Numbered from the stretch's first letter, positions 44,800 through 57,222 are shown. The stretch: 64,000 nucleotides of DNA from Zea mays (GCF_902167145.1 NC_050104.1:10004001-10068000); one strand, 5' to 3'. Numbers and translations are program-made. Notes: a model not told the origin generated them from the letters alone.

Positions 44800-47700
44800 A
44801 TCCCCACCAAACTCTAGGGTTTGTAATGATGAAGTATCAGAATCACAATCCTTTGATATACCAGTGTTTCGATGGAGACTGTTAAGTTGAACATCCATCT
44901 AGAATAAGAGTTTCACTCATTCACAACTGAACAATGGACTAAGCCTTGAATTGACAGTTTTGTGTGAGATGAGATTCACTCAAATCCTTTGCTGATACTA
45001 GGCTGCAAAAAGGCATCCCCGCTGTTTAGAAGCATATAAGTCACACTTCAGTGTCTTTCATGAGTATTTAGGGATTACCCAAGTCCCATAGATTGTGACC
45101 AGCAGTCTGACTCATATAGGTGTACTCCTCAGAAGATGTTCTGTAGGACAACATCTCACCTTTATAAGACTCTTGGAATACATTAAGGTAAATACCATCC
45201 TGCCTTACAGATAGGAAAGATGTGCATCAGAATTGAGTTAAGGAAGGGATCTTTCCTCACAACCTAATCCTAGCTTGTTTCTCCACTCTACTTCACGGGA
45301 TCTCCGATCACATAGAGCAGGTTACCACTATAGTATATTTCACATGGGTCTCATACCCATTTCTCTCGATGCACTTTCTATCACATTGCGTGACAGACCC
45401 TCAGTGAATTGATCTGCCAGATTATTCGATGTGTGGACATAATCCACTGTTATAACTCCAGAGTTTTTCAGCTTTCTAACAGATTTTTAATCTCCTCTTA
45501 ACATGCCTTGTAGACTTCATGTTATTCCTAGAACTGTTAACCTTTGTAATCACAGTTTGGTTGTCACAGTTTATGGAAATAGCCGGTATCGGTTTTTCAA
45601 CTACTGGTAAATCCAATAGGAAATCACGGAGCCACTCGGCCTCAGCCACAGCAGTGTCTAATGCTATGAGTTCTGCTTCCATTGTAGACTTCGTTAAGAT
45701 AGTCTGCTTGCAAGACTTCTAGAAAACAGCGCCACCTCCAAACAGAAACACATATCCGCTTGTGGCATAAAGCTCATCAGCATCAGAAATCTAGTTGACA
45801 TCACAATAGCCTTCCAGCACTTTTGGGTTTCCAGTATAATTAATATCGTATGTCATAGTACCTTTCAAATACCGCAACACTCTCTCAAGAGCACGCCAGT
45901 GATCATCTCCTGGTTTTGACACAAACCGACTCAGCTTACTCACAGCATATGAGATGTCCGGTCTTGTTGCACTTGTAAGGTACATGAGCGAGCCAATGAT
46001 CTGAGAGTATGTCAATTGATCCCTTGCTATTCTCCGATTCTTTCTCAATAGCATGCTAGGGTCATAAGGTGTTGGAGCAGGATCATAGTCACTAAAACCA
46101 AAGCGACTCAATACCTTTTCCACATAATGAGATTGTAATAAAGTTACCCCACCATCACCTTCTCTAACAAGCTTGATGTTTAAAATGACATCAGCTTCTC
46201 TCAAATCTTTCATTTTGAAATTGCTCGATAGAAGATTTTTAACTTTCTCAATCACATTGAGATTTGATCCAAAGATCAAGATGTCATCAACATAAAGGCA
46301 TAGCATAACAGACTCACCCCCACCATACCGATAATATACACACGTGTCAGCTTCATTTACAGCAAAACCAGCAGCTGTAAGAGTATTATCAAACTTTTCA
46401 TGCCATTGCTTAGGTGCTTGTTTTAGGCCATACAATGATTTTATCAACTTGTACACCTTGTTCTCTTGACCATCCGCAATGAACCCTTCTGGCTGATCCA
46501 TGTAGATCTCCTCATCCAACTCTCCATTTAAGAAAGTTGTCTTAACATCCATCTGATGAATGATAAGACCATAAGAAGCTGCCACAACTATTAATGTGCG
46601 AATTGTAGTCAATCGAGCAACTGGTGAGTAGGTATCAAAGAAATCTTCACCCTCTTTTTGGGTATATCCTTTGGCCACAAGTCTTGCCTTGTACCTTTCG
46701 ATTGTACCATCAGGCCTAAGCTTTTTCTTGAAGATCCATTTGCAGCCTATAGGTTGACAACCATAAGGACGGTCAACAACCTCCCAAGTTCCATTAGACA
46801 TAATAGATTCCATCTCACTCCTTACTGCTTCCTTTCATAAGTCAGCATCAGGAGAGGAATATGCCTCACTAATGGTAGTTGGTATGTCTTCCACAAGGTA
46901 CACTATAAAGTCATTACCAAAGGATTTTGCAACCCTCTGTCTCTTGCTCTTTCGAGTGACTATAGTGTCATCCTCCTCAGGGATGTGCATGTGAGGATCC
47001 TCAACATGATCTATAGGAATAGATAGTTCGTGCTCATGGGGAATTATAGTCTCATAACTTGTATCACTAGGTGTATTCTTCATAGGAAACTCATTCTCAA
47101 AAAATGTTGCGTCTCTTGATTTCATGATAGTATCAACATACATATCAGGCACATCAGATTTTATAATTAAGAACCTATACCCAGTGTTGTGAAAAGAGTA
47201 CCCAAGGAATATACAATCAACAGTTTTAGGCCCAAGTTTACGCTTTTTGTTGATTGACACATTCACTTTAGCCAAGCAACCCCAAGTGCGCAAATATGAG
47301 AGATTTAATCTTCTCTTTTCCCATTCCTCAAATGGTGTGATCTCTTTGTTCTTTGTTGGAACTCTGTTCAGGACATGACACGCCATCAAAATCGCCTCAC
47401 CCCACCATGCCTTAGATAATCCCGCTGTACTCAACATGGCAATCACCAAATCTGTTACAGTGTGGTTTTTCCTTTCAGCAATCCCATTGGATTGTGGTGA
47501 GAATGGCGGTGTCCTCTCATGAATAATACCATGTTCCACGCAGAACTCATCGAAAACATTAGAGAAATATTCTCCACCTCGATCGGACCTTAACCGTTTT
47601 ATTTTCCTCTCAAGTTGGTTCTCAACTTCAGATTTATAGGTCTTAAAATAATTAAACGCTTCATCTTTTGTTTTTAAGAGATACACATAGCAATATCTGG

Positions 47701-49240
47701 TGGAGTCATCTATAAAAGTGAGAAAGTATCTTTTACCACCTTTTGTCAAAATTCCATTCATCTCGCACAGATCAGAATGAACAAGTTCTAGAGGTGCCAA
47801 ATTCCTCGCCCCAGCAGCCTTGTGAGGCTTGCGGGGTTGTTTTGATTCAACACACACATGGCACTTATACTTTTTGACAAAGTTAAATTTAGGAATTAGA
47901 TTTAGATTTGCTAACCGCATAAGACAGCCAAAGCTTGCATGACAAAAACGTGAATGCCATAAAGCTGACTCATCAGAAAAATTAACAGAATTCACCATTT
48001 TCCTACACACATCATGCAGTGATAAGCGGAACAAGCCTCCGCAGTCATATCCTTTACCAACAAAAGTACCATGGTTCGACACAACACATTTATTTGACTC
48101 AAGAACAACTTTGTACCCATCTCGACATAGCATAGAAGCACTAACAAGATTCTTCTTGATAGAGGGCACATGCTGCACGCTCTTCAATGGCACCATCTTT
48201 CCCGAAGTAAACTTCAGAATGACCGTACCAACACCAAGAACATGAGCACGTGACCCATTTCCCATTAACAAGGCGCCAGACCTCCCGACCTGGTAGGAGG
48301 AAAACATAGAGGCATCAGCACACACATGAATATTTGCACCACTATCCATCCACCACTCAGGTGAATTACAAACCGAAAGAACAAATGGTAAAGAATTACC
48401 ATACCCAGATGTTCCATCTCCAGTTTCAGTAGTTACAACATTAGCTGATTTCTTGTCCTGTGTGAACTTGCGATCAGGGCACTCTCTAGCCCAATGTTGA
48501 TCACTGCCACAAACAAAGCATCCTCCCTTTCCCTTTTTGTTGTTCTTCTTCTTCTTTTTAAACTGTGCTGTTTGAACAGGTTTATTTGTGTTCTCTTGTT
48601 TGTTCTGGTTTTTCTTCTTGTTAAACTTGTGGAAGTTTCTCTTTTGCACCACATTAGCACTAGAGGTCTCAACACCTTTGCACCACATCAAGAGTACCAA
48701 TGAGCTCTTCCACATTGAACTCTTGTCTCTTATGTTTGAGAGAGATAGCAAAGTCCTTCCAAGAAGGTGGCAACTTGGCGATTATACCGCCAGCCACAAA
48801 CTTGTCAGGCAAAGGACAAGGAAAAAGCTCAAGTTCCTTAGCTAGTGCCTGAAACTCATGAGCTTGTTCCACTACAGATCGGTTCTCAACCATCTTGTAG
48901 TCATACAGCTGCTCCATGAGATACAGCTCGCTACCAGCGTTAGTTACTCTAAACTTTCCAACAAGTGCATCCCACAACTCTTTCCCTATAGGAAGTATGA
49001 TATAGCTTTTCTAGAATTTTGTATCAAGTGCGCTAATCACTGCTCCTCGAAAGAGGTTGTCATCAGCCTTAAACTTAGCCTCATGCTTAGGAGGTAAGTT
49101 GACAGGCTTGCCCTCAGCGGCATGATAACAAGACATTGCAGTAAGCCACAATTCCATCTTAGCTTTTCCAAATCAAGAAGTTTTTACTATCAAAAGGATC
49201 AGGCTTTAACACAGTAGCAAAACCTCTGACAGAAAAATGC
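44800..49240 (-). pseudogene. Copia element 3 gag-pol, multiple nonsense and frameshift lesions
   Basis: Read from about 49240: a Gag N-terminus (FATVLKPDPFDSKNFLIWK) with an extra A near 49182 that shifts frame; Gag core (48977-48669); CCHC knuckle CFVCGSDQHWAREC near 48520; protease WWMDSGANIHVCAD; GAG-pre-integrase; integrase (LVHSDLCEMNG, LRSDRGGEYF, PQSNGIAERKN); reverse transcriptase ([21 protein letters not shown] at about 46285-46296); RNase H (TMEAELIALDTAVAEAEWLR near 45610). A TGA at 46835-46837 stands at a conserved Trp position before reverse transcriptase. Two more Trp positions read TAG near 45790 and 45720, and a one-base insertion near 45485 shifts the RNase H tail. Not translatable as a whole. 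Confidence 0.88.
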
Positions 49241-49260
49241 CTAACCTTAGGTTTTTGGAT

Positions 49261-50400
49261 TGTTAGAAATATAAGCATTTTCCATATCATTTTAATTCCA
49301 TAAATTAACATTATGGTGATGACATATAAAAGATGATTAATCATAGAAATCATGATGTCAAATATATCCATAACAGTATGGAACATGAGAACATAAAACG
49401 TATGAATCATATAAATATAATAAGCATATAAACATGGTACATGCATCATGATGGAACAATTGAAAATAAATAGGTAGCAATATAAACAGCATGACTGTAA
49501 AATTAAAACAAACAGGTATGGTATATTAATAGCATGAACAGGCATCAGAAAAGTCATGATATGATATGACAGAATAGTTTAGATAAATTCATGGCTACAT
49601 ACGAAACAACAGAGATGAACATATGAAACATATATAATCTGGAGAACGTAAAATGGTAAGGAGTTGAATTGATCATACCCTCTCATGTGCTCCGAGGATC
49701 CTGATCCTTGTCCAACTTCTCTTGTCATGCCGTACGAGATGAAGACGCTAGAAAGAAGAAGATGTTTAACAGTAAGGATGTTCGAGCAGTTGCGTAGACG
49801 CTACCCAAAAACTTAATTGCCGATTCCCCGTGCAAGGTCTCGAACGACAAGGGCTTCGGAGGCACCTGCCCTCTCGCTTCTCTGTGCGCGCAGAGTTACG
49901 AGATGGAATACCCACACTTGCGACTGGACTGTGATTCTGAAAGAGTTCTACTCGCGTACCAAGCGACATGAGTTCTCCCCTTTTAACCTCATCGTGGAAG
50001 GGAAGCTGAAGGAGAAGAGTCTCGCATGCGGCTATTTAAGAGACGGGTAACTGAAAGGTTTAACCTGGAGTTGAAACTCCCGCGGTTAATGAGTGCTAAA
50101 AATTAACACAACCACACCACTCCTCGCCCGCTCACCGCCTGCCTGCCTCGCCATGCCACGCCCCGCCCGGCCCGAGCCCGAGCCCGTGCCCGTGCCCGGT
50201 CCGGACGGCGGCGGCGCGCGCGGGCGTGTGTGGCACACCCTTGTTCGTTTCTTAACTTCTCAAATTAAGTGGAATAATTCCCACCATATAAGTCAAACCA
50301 ATGACCCTTGGAATTCCAATATGGTACTGTTGGTATTGTCAACAATTACACACCATAGAGTTTATTGATTAAATGGGTCAAGCCCATAATAAATCCAACA
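49261..50400 (-). repeat. 5' LTR of Copia element 3
   Basis: It is 1140 bp, the partner of 43653-44799. Confidence 0.92.
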
Positions 50401-50506
50401 AGCTGTTGGGCTATTAGGGTTAGGGTTTTCTTTGTCTCTATATATTGTAACCCTCCTCTATACAATATAACAAGTAGTTTATTCTCTTACATGGTATTAG
50501 AACAGG

Positions 50507-51984
50507 TTAGGGTTAGGGTGTTCCTTTCCCACCACCAGCTGCCAGCCTCGAGGCCGCCGACCACCTGCTGCCCACGCCGCTATTCCCTAAGAGGCTAATC
50601 CTTCCCTCCTGAGGGGTGGCCTCCCTTCCCCTCTATCGGCTCAGGCTCCCTTGGACGCCGGTCGCACTCAACTCGCCCACAACAAAGTTGGCGCAACCAT
50701 GAGCACCGCCCCACCCCCACGCGCTCATCCTGATGGCTGTCACAGTCGCAGACACGCCCTCCCCTACTAGCGACGCGACCGTCTGCCCCAACGCCGACCT
50801 CCTTCACCGTCAGACAGGCCAGCCGTTGCTGCATCTGCCCACTCCTACGTCTGTGTGGTCAGATCCACCCGCGACGCTAGCCCCTTCCTCTCCAGCGCGG
50901 CCACGTGGCTCGCCCCTCTTTCCTTATGCCGGTGGCGGCCGACTATGGCCCCCCTTCCCTCCCTCCCTCCCTCAGCTTCCTAGCCATGTGGTTGCCCTCA
51001 CTTTCCCATCCATGTGCCCCCTCTCCCCTGGCCAGACTAGTTCCACGGCCACGGAAACCACTGTCGCCCTAGATCTACCATTGACGACCTCCTAGCGGCC
51101 GATGACGCTCCCCCTCCCCCTCCAGGGAGCGGCCCTCTCCACCTCCCCCCCTACTGAGCCATTATGGCCAACCCCTGTCTCCTCTGCTCACCGCCTCTGC
51201 TCCCTCGTCGGTCCTCTTCCTTAGGCCACCGACCCCCCTCTCCTCAGCTGCCAGCTATGGCTGCTTCAAATGGCCAGCCCCTCCCCTGGCCGATATAGCG
51301 CCCCCACCACCATCGTCCCTGTCGCGCCTGCTCTAACCGACGGTGCCCTAGCCACCATGCTCTTGTCCGCGTGCCGCTGGCTGCCGTGCTCCTCCTTCCT
51401 TGCCCGCGTTGATGCCCCAGTAGCGTCTCCATATTTTTGTGTCTCTTGTTGTCGTCATTAAACCCTACCTACCAGGCCCGGTGTAGGCCCCTGCCCGCTG
51501 GAACCGCCCCATCGCCCTCCCCCTTCTTCGTCGCCTTCGTTGGATTCACCTTGTTGCGGCCTCTGGATTCGTTGGTGTCGTGGCCTTCCCATCCGGATCC
51601 GCCATTACCCCTTCTACTCTGCTGCGGGTGCAGCCACCCTGACCGGTGCAGACCCGTGCGCTACCGTCGGCCTCCCTGACGGGGCTCCCCGTCGATCTGA
51701 TGAGAGAAGCAAGAAGGTCCATGCTTCTACTGCTCTTCTTTTGTTGCGTCGCCCCACCGACCGATGACGCTCAAACATCGACCCCTCAAAGAACAAGGTA
51801 GCATGCCACCTCGATTTTGACTACCTTAGCATCCAGGGCTATCATCTACACAACATGCACACCGATCTCTACTCCAGCCGCAACACTCACACCCTCACGA
51901 CACTGCGACCACGGGGGGATTTCAACTCGTCGGCTCCTACCTTTGGCGCCTGCTACAATCTCATCATTTGAGGTGCTCCTGTTG
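50507..51984 (+). other. C-rich interior of the short-LTR element
   Basis: About 1.5 kb, unusually rich in C and poor in G on the plus strand, with runs such as ctccctccctccctc (50957 on). Open frames are short and overlapping with Pro/Ser/Ala-rich content; none resembles Gag, protease, polymerase or a plant domain I know. It could be captured and decayed host sequence or simple expanded sequence. Confidence 0.5.
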
Positions 51985-52155
51985 CGACTGCGAGGGGATG
52001 TTAGAGAGAGTGTGTTCCTATGTGTAGGTGGGCTGGCACCACTGTTGAGCTATCGGCCCATTAAGGTTAGGGTTTCATGTGTCTCTATATATTGTAACCC
52101 TCATCTATGCAATACAACAAGTAGTTCATTCTCTTACATATGACAATGCTATTAA

Positions 52156-52281
52156 GACTATCTCCAGTAGCTTACCCATCCCCAAACCCATACCTAGATT
52201 CAAACTCCACTCTATGAACATTGCAGAACAGTACAGAAACAATGTTTTGGGTAAACTATGGATCAACTGTTGTACACGGTC
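52156..52281. mobile_element. Possible Harbinger-like MITE, 126 bp
   Basis: The left end GACTATCTCCAGTAG matches the termini of the MITE at 7308, and TAA flanks both sides (52153-52155 and 52282-52284). The inverted right end, GACCGTGTACAACAG, is only partly similar, so the call is tentative. Confidence 0.45.
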
Positions 52282-52284
52282 TAA

Positions 52285-53595
52285 TGGTGTTACACTGTAA
52301 ATAATATTCACCGCATTAGTGTAGGGCTTCTAATTTCGTAACTATAGAACTTTGGCCCGCAACCATAACTAATGGATTTGTCTAGCAGAAGTGAACCTCA
52401 TGGTCTTGTGACCGAGACCCTCTGTCCTGTAACCATGAATAGATGGTTCTCAATGGTATATTCCATACCAGAAACTACAAATTGCACACCTACTATCCCA
52501 TTTGGAACCTCTAAAGCTAATAGTTATATGCTAGAACTAGTTATACAAGTTTTGAATATTCCCATCTAATACCACAATTAGTTATTAGCTACCTCATAGC
52601 CAACCATTAGTTTATTAGCTGACTCAACCCACCTAAATTTATTAGCTAGCTCAACTCACCTAACATTTATCAGCTCTCGTGGAGGTAGTGGCGCCATGGC
52701 AAGGAAGGCCACCCTCCAGTTGGATGATTGGATCTAGCTATAGATGGTCAAGCGTGCACTCACACGAACACTATAAAACACGACACTATTAGCCACGATA
52801 CCATTGTTTAGTCATCGGTCTAGGTATGACACTATCCTAGGTACGACACTATAATGTCGATCATGTCGTGCCAGCACTAGTACCTAGTAGTGTCCATGCG
52901 ATTCTAGACACTATTTCACTTTAAGAGTTCAAAAGGTCTAGAATATCTTTAAGGTCACAAATATGATTTCAAAATGTGAATATTCATACCAATATAGACC
53001 AGATTTATCATATTTAAATTATAATAAATCACAATTCACAATCACATGCATTCATCATAATGCATTCACAAACCACCAGCTGGTCTAAATCGTGACTAAT
53101 CATGCTGACCACTTAGCCGTGTCGTGCTCATGCCAACCCATTGTGCAAGGGCGACCGCCCAGGCATGACACTAGACCTTGTGTCATGCCTAATGTCAATC
53201 TATTTAGCACGGTCCACTTGGCAATTTACAGATTTGGTTGTTGTGGATAGCGATGAATGGAGCTCTGCCATCGATAGGGCGTACGTTGCCATGCCAGTAG
53301 CAAGTCATCGCATAGAGGCCATGGGGGGGGGGCATTCTGATTAAATAAGAGGACACCATTACATGGGGAGAGGGCACCGCTGGATCTGCCATTGATGCGA
53401 GGAGGAATGACCCCTACTCACGTGGACCAAGTCACGCTGCCGTCGAGGAATGTTGTGCGGGCCATGTCATGCCACCAGTCGAGGGACACCATCCCACACA
53501 AGCTAAGTCGTTGTCAATTGACCTGGTCACCATGCGTGTCGGGCCACCATTGAATCAAAGAGGGTTGCGGGGGCGGAGGCACCATAGGGAGGGCA
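52285..53595. other. Intergenic DNA, MITE-like and LTR-like fragments
   Basis: At 52560-52680 the phrase ttattagctagctcaacccacc is repeated in the manner of a hAT-type MITE, but only one end is recognisable. At 52770-53200 repeated cacgacacta and catgtcgtgc words suggest an old LTR. No gene. Confidence 0.35.
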
Positions 53596-53599
53596 TGTT

Positions 53600-54901
53600 G
53601 CAAGGAAAACAACAATGTGAACGATGGTTAACTTCCCAACATACCACTTTGAACTAAATATATTTATAAGAGCATGATCACTAGTGTAAATAAAGCAAAT
53701 TGAAGATATTAAGTTCAAAAGAGCACAAACATGGACACAAGTGAGCAACTTGATGCAAAATGATACAAGTGTGAAGTTTGTACTTTAAATATGTTGTATA
53801 GGTGCATTACAATGTTTCTAGTACTTGTGTTTGGGCTCTAACTTATTTTGTAGAGAAAAGCAATTTTTTGCTTAAGTTTACACAAATTGCAAATCCATTT
53901 GCAAAGAAGTGAAAGAGGTATGGTTCTAACACTTCAAGAAGTTAGGGAACAATGCTTATGTTCTAACACTTTAAATATGTTGTATAGGTGCATTACAATT
54001 ATCTTATGTGCTAACAATGCTTATCTAAGTGTTAGGGAACCCCTCAAGAAAAGATCGAAAAAGTTTGGAGAAGTTAGGCTAAAAGGGCCTTAACCTGGTC
54101 TGGTCTGAGAGCATCGGACTAGTCTGGTGGCGCACCGGACCGAGTTCGTGCGACCCAGCCCGCTCTCGGGATTTTTCACTAAAAACATTGGATCTCTAGA
54201 CTTCTTCTCCAACAGCAACCTCGGCGACCAATGAAAAAGTGATGTCATCGGATAGTCCGGTCGTGCACTGGGCCGTTCCTGTGCCCCGCCCAGTTTGGAA
54301 ACCCGTCAATCAGATCCCGGACGGGTGGCTACAAGAGCCGATCTGGTGCCCCATGCAGAGCATATTTTTGGCAGTTTATTAAAGCAAGGAGCAATGACTG
54401 CTAGGGCCATTGGGACTATGAAAAGGACCTCATGGCGCCCCTATTTAGAATCCAAGCATCACAAGTGCATACTACAACTCCGAGACTCCGCGACCACGTT
54501 GTTCAGTGATTTGAATGCATTTCTGAGCTGTAACTATGCCGTTTTGTTGTTGCGCTCTTGTCTTTGTTGTTGTGCGTGTTGTTGTTGTGTTGTGTACTTG
54601 CGTGTTCTTACTCCCTCCCTTACTCTGATTTTGGATTTTGATCATTTTGTGTAAGGCGTGAGAGACTTCAACTTGTGGAGATTCCTCACAAATGGGTTGA
54701 CATATAAGGAAGAATATCGTGGCACTCAAGTTTAATCTTTGGATCACTTGAGATCGGTTAATTGCGACTCTTGACCGAAGGAGGTCACCACAATGTGGAG
54801 TAGGCTTTGGCCAAACCATGGGAAAATCGTCGTGTCTCTTGTCCACTTTACTTTACTGTGATTTCTGTCTTCCTTATTGCTTAAAACTTCGCTTACATAA
54901 T
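53600..54901 (+). repeat. Truncated Sirevirus-type LTR fragment
   Basis: It aligns by eye with the solo LTR at 30477-40858. Shared features are the cacttt-gaactaa start region, ctaagtgttagggaacc (54033), the later block gtgtaaggcgtgagagactt (54651 on against 40432 on) and ggaggtcaccacaa-gtgga. It is more diverged, its palindromes largely lost. It breaks off at 54901 where another LTR begins. Confidence 0.65.
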
Positions 54902-55410
54902 TGTTGGGGGCCTTCATCTTCCGAAGGTCCTCAAAAATATGATTTAACAATGTTTCCCGAGTGTAATATATGAATAGGTGCCTTCGGACTTGGATCAGAA
55001 CCACACAGTGTGAAAAGCACGAACAATACGAAGGTTGACGCAGCGTCGAAGCTGCAAGGGAGCTTCGGCATAACGGCAAAAAAGGGAACCGACTTAAAAG
55101 GGAAAAGGTTATTTAGACCTTGGTGGACCACCTTAAAGTCATTAGCAAATGTGAAGGGTATGGATGTAATTTTAAACGGCCTTGGTCCCGTGCCTATAAA
55201 TAGATGAACAGTACCCTCATACTGTTCACGCTGACTTGTACTCATTTTTGCGTCACCCTTGTACTTTCATTTTCTGTCAAGCCGAAGGTACAAATGTAAT
55301 TCAATATTGTCATTATTCATTTGTTCATTTATGATTATATAATAAGAAATGTGTATGATGATGTTATATGTATGTTCACATTATCCCTTATGTTTTACAT
55401 GCTTCATCCG

Positions 55411-55412
<2 letters not shown>
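54902..55412 (+). repeat. 5' part of an LTR of another maize element
   Basis: It starts TGTTGGGGGCCTTC and contains repeated ccttcgg/ccgaagg words and a TATA box (cctataaatag at 55193). The style matches Opie/Ruda-type maize LTRs in my memory; family not assured. It ends in a (TA)n tract and the Huck insertion, so only the first half of an LTR is present. Confidence 0.55.

Positions 55413-55474
<62 letters not shown>
55413..55474. repeat. (TA)n microsatellite
   Basis: About 31 uninterrupted TA units directly left of the Huck LTR. It could belong to the disrupted LTR or have expanded at the insertion site. Confidence 0.95.
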
Positions 55475-55476
<2 letters not shown>

Positions 55477-55972
55477 GTCGGGGACCATAATTAGGGGTAC
55501 CCTCAAGACTCCTAATTCTCAGCTGGTAACCCCCATCAGCATAAAGCTGCAAAGGCCTGATGGGTGCGATTAAGTCAGGGATCAGTCCAGACGAGCGACT
55601 CGATCATGCCTCGCCCGAGCCTAGCCTCGGGCAAGGGCAGCCGAACCCGAGGGATTTCCGTCTCGCCCGAGGCCCCCCTCCAACGGCGGACACATCTCCG
55701 GCTCGCCCGAGGCCTTGCCTTCGCTAAGAAGCAACCCTGACTAAATCGCCGCACCGACCGACCGAATTGCAGGAGCATTTAACGCAAAGGCGGCCTGACA
55801 CCTTTATCCTGACACGCGCCCCCCGGCAAAGCCGAAGTGACCGCCGTCACTTCGCCGCTCCACTAACCGGCCTGACAAAAGGACAGCGCCGCCTGCGCCA
55901 CTCCGACTGCAGTGCTACTTGGCAGAGTGAGACTGACAGGCTGTCAGGTCCTGCCAAAGGCACCCTAGGAAG

Positions 55973-56420
55973 CTCCGCTCCGCCCGACCCAGGGCTCGGA
56001 CTCGGGCTAAGTCCCGGAAGACGGCGAACTCCGCTCCGCCCGACCCAGGGCTCGGACTCGGGCTAAGTCCCGGAAGACGGCGAACTCCGCTCCGCCCGAC
56101 CCAGGGCTCGGACTCGGGCTAAGTCCCGGAAGACGGCGAACTCCGCTCCGCCCGACCCAGGGCTCGGACTCGGGCTAAGTCCCGGAAGACGGCGAACTCC
56201 GCTCCGCCCGACCCAGGGCTCGGACTCGGGCTAAGTCCCAGAAGACGGCGAACTCCGCTCCGCCCGACCTAGGGCTCGGACTCGGGCTAAGTCCCGGAAG
56301 ACGGTGAACTCCGCTCCGCCCGACCCAGGGCTCGGACTCGGGCTTAGCCCCAGAAGACGACGAACTCCGCTTCGCCCGACCCCAGGGCTCGGACTCCGCC
56401 CTGGCCTCTGCCGAACGACC
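55973..56420 (+). repeat. 56-bp tandem repeats inside the Huck LTR, about eight units
   Basis: Units begin at 55973, 56029, 56085, 56141, 56197, 56253, 56309 and 56365 with ctccgctccgcccgaccc and contain gggctcggactcgggctaag. The first five or so are nearly identical; the last two are more diverged. Confidence 0.95.
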
Positions 56421-56893
56421 TCCGCCTCGCCCGACCCAGGGGCTCGGACTCGGCCTCGGCCAGGGAAGACAGACTCGACCTCGGCTTTGGAGGAGCCTCC
56501 ACGTCGCCCAACCTAGGGCGCAGGCCACCACGTCAACAGGGAGCGCCATCATCACCCTATCCCGAGCTGACTCGGGCCGCAGAGAACAAGATTGATGTCC
56601 CATCTGGCTAGCTCTGCCAGATAGGCAATGATGGCGCCCCACAAGCTCTGTGACGACGGCGGCTCCCAGCTCTCTTACGGAAGCAGGAGGACGTCAGCAA
56701 GGACTCAACCGCTCCGACAGCTGTCCCTCCGTCAGGCTCCGCCGCTCCTCCGACGGCCACGACATCACACGAGCTGGGTGCCAAAATCTCTCCGGCTGCC
56801 ACATCGGCATGTACTTAGGGCGCTAGCTCTCCCCCGCTAGACACGTAGCACTCTGCTACACCCCAATTGTACACCTGGATCCTCTCCTTACGC

Positions 56894-56903
56894 CTATAAA
56901 AGG
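56894..56903 (+). promoter_or_regulatory. Huck LTR TATA box
   Basis: cctataaaagga at 56893-56904, about 300 bp before the LTR end, a standard position for transcription start in the LTR. Confidence 0.75.
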
Positions 56904-57203
56904 AAGGACCAGGGCCTTCTTAGAGGAGGTTGGCCGCGCGGGGACGAGGACGGGACAGGCGCTCTCTTGGGGCCGCTCGCTTCCCTCACCCGCGTGGACG
57001 CTTGTAACCCCCTACTACAAGCGCACCCGACCTGGGCGCGAGACGAACACGAAGGCCGCGGGATTTCCACCTCTCTCACGCCCGTCTCCGGCCACCTCGC
57101 TTCCCCCCTTCGCGCTCGCCCACGCGCTCGACCCATCTGGGCTGGGGCACGCGGCACATTCACTCGTCGGCTTAGGGACCCCCCGGTCTCGAAACGCCGA
57201 CAG

Positions 57204-57222
57204 TTGGCGTGCTAGGTAGGGG
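57204..57222 (+). promoter_or_regulatory. Huck primer-binding site
   Basis: ttggcgtgctaggtagggg begins one base after the LTR end. It is of the tRNA-complementary type seen in Huck-like elements, with two changes at CpG-type positions; I do not assign the tRNA. Confidence 0.7.

Larger units (their letters stand above)
43653..50400 (-). mobile_element. Copia element 3, full length, defective, minus strand
   Basis: The element is 6748 bp with LTRs 43653-44799 (3') and 49261-50400 (5'), flanked by AGCTG at 43648-43652 and 50401-50405. On the minus strand the LTRs run TGTTGGATTT to TTTCTAACA. A polypurine stretch (ggtgggga) borders the 3' LTR. The 5' leader is odd: gag-like coding follows the 5' LTR within about 20 bases and no Met-tRNA primer site is visible, suggesting a deletion there. 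Gag-Pol is a single frame broken by several stops. It is not a Sirevirus: no long gag extension, palindromes or multiple polypurine tracts. Confidence 0.92.
43597..52138 (+). mobile_element. Short-LTR non-autonomous retroelement (about 1.8 kb) split by a Copia insertion
   Basis: The 5' LTR is 43597-43652 plus 50406-50491, and the 3' LTR is 51999-52138, about 140 bp each. They share gtgttcctat-tgtaggtggg, tctctatatattgtaaccct and the end ctcttaca. TATGA flanks at 43592-43596 and 52139-52143. A primer site, tggtattagaacagg, follows the 5' LTR, and gcgactgcgagggga before 51999 is the likely polypurine tract. Minus the inserted Copia element the unit is about 1.79 kb. No Gag or Pol domain is visible in its interior, so it must have moved in trans, like TRIM/LARD elements. 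Confidence 0.88.
55476..57202 (+). repeat. Huck 5' LTR, 1727 bp
   Basis: It runs TGTCGGGG...GCCGACA. GC-rich except at the start, it contains the 56-bp tandem array at 55973-56420 and a promoter near 56894. Minus-strand open frames through it are by-products of the repeats. Confidence 0.93.

Noticed and set aside
50595..51796. Multiple Pro/Ser/Ala-rich frames inside the short-LTR element
   Set aside because: Short, overlapping on both strands, with no shared domain; treated as non-coding C-rich interior.
55973..56420. Regularly spaced repeats resembling a CRISPR array
   Set aside because: Units are contiguous, with no variable spacers, and lie in a plant LTR.
56175..56642. 155-residue repetitive minus-strand frame in the Huck LTR
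   Set aside because: It is a translation of the 56-bp tandem array. Such frames arise without selection.
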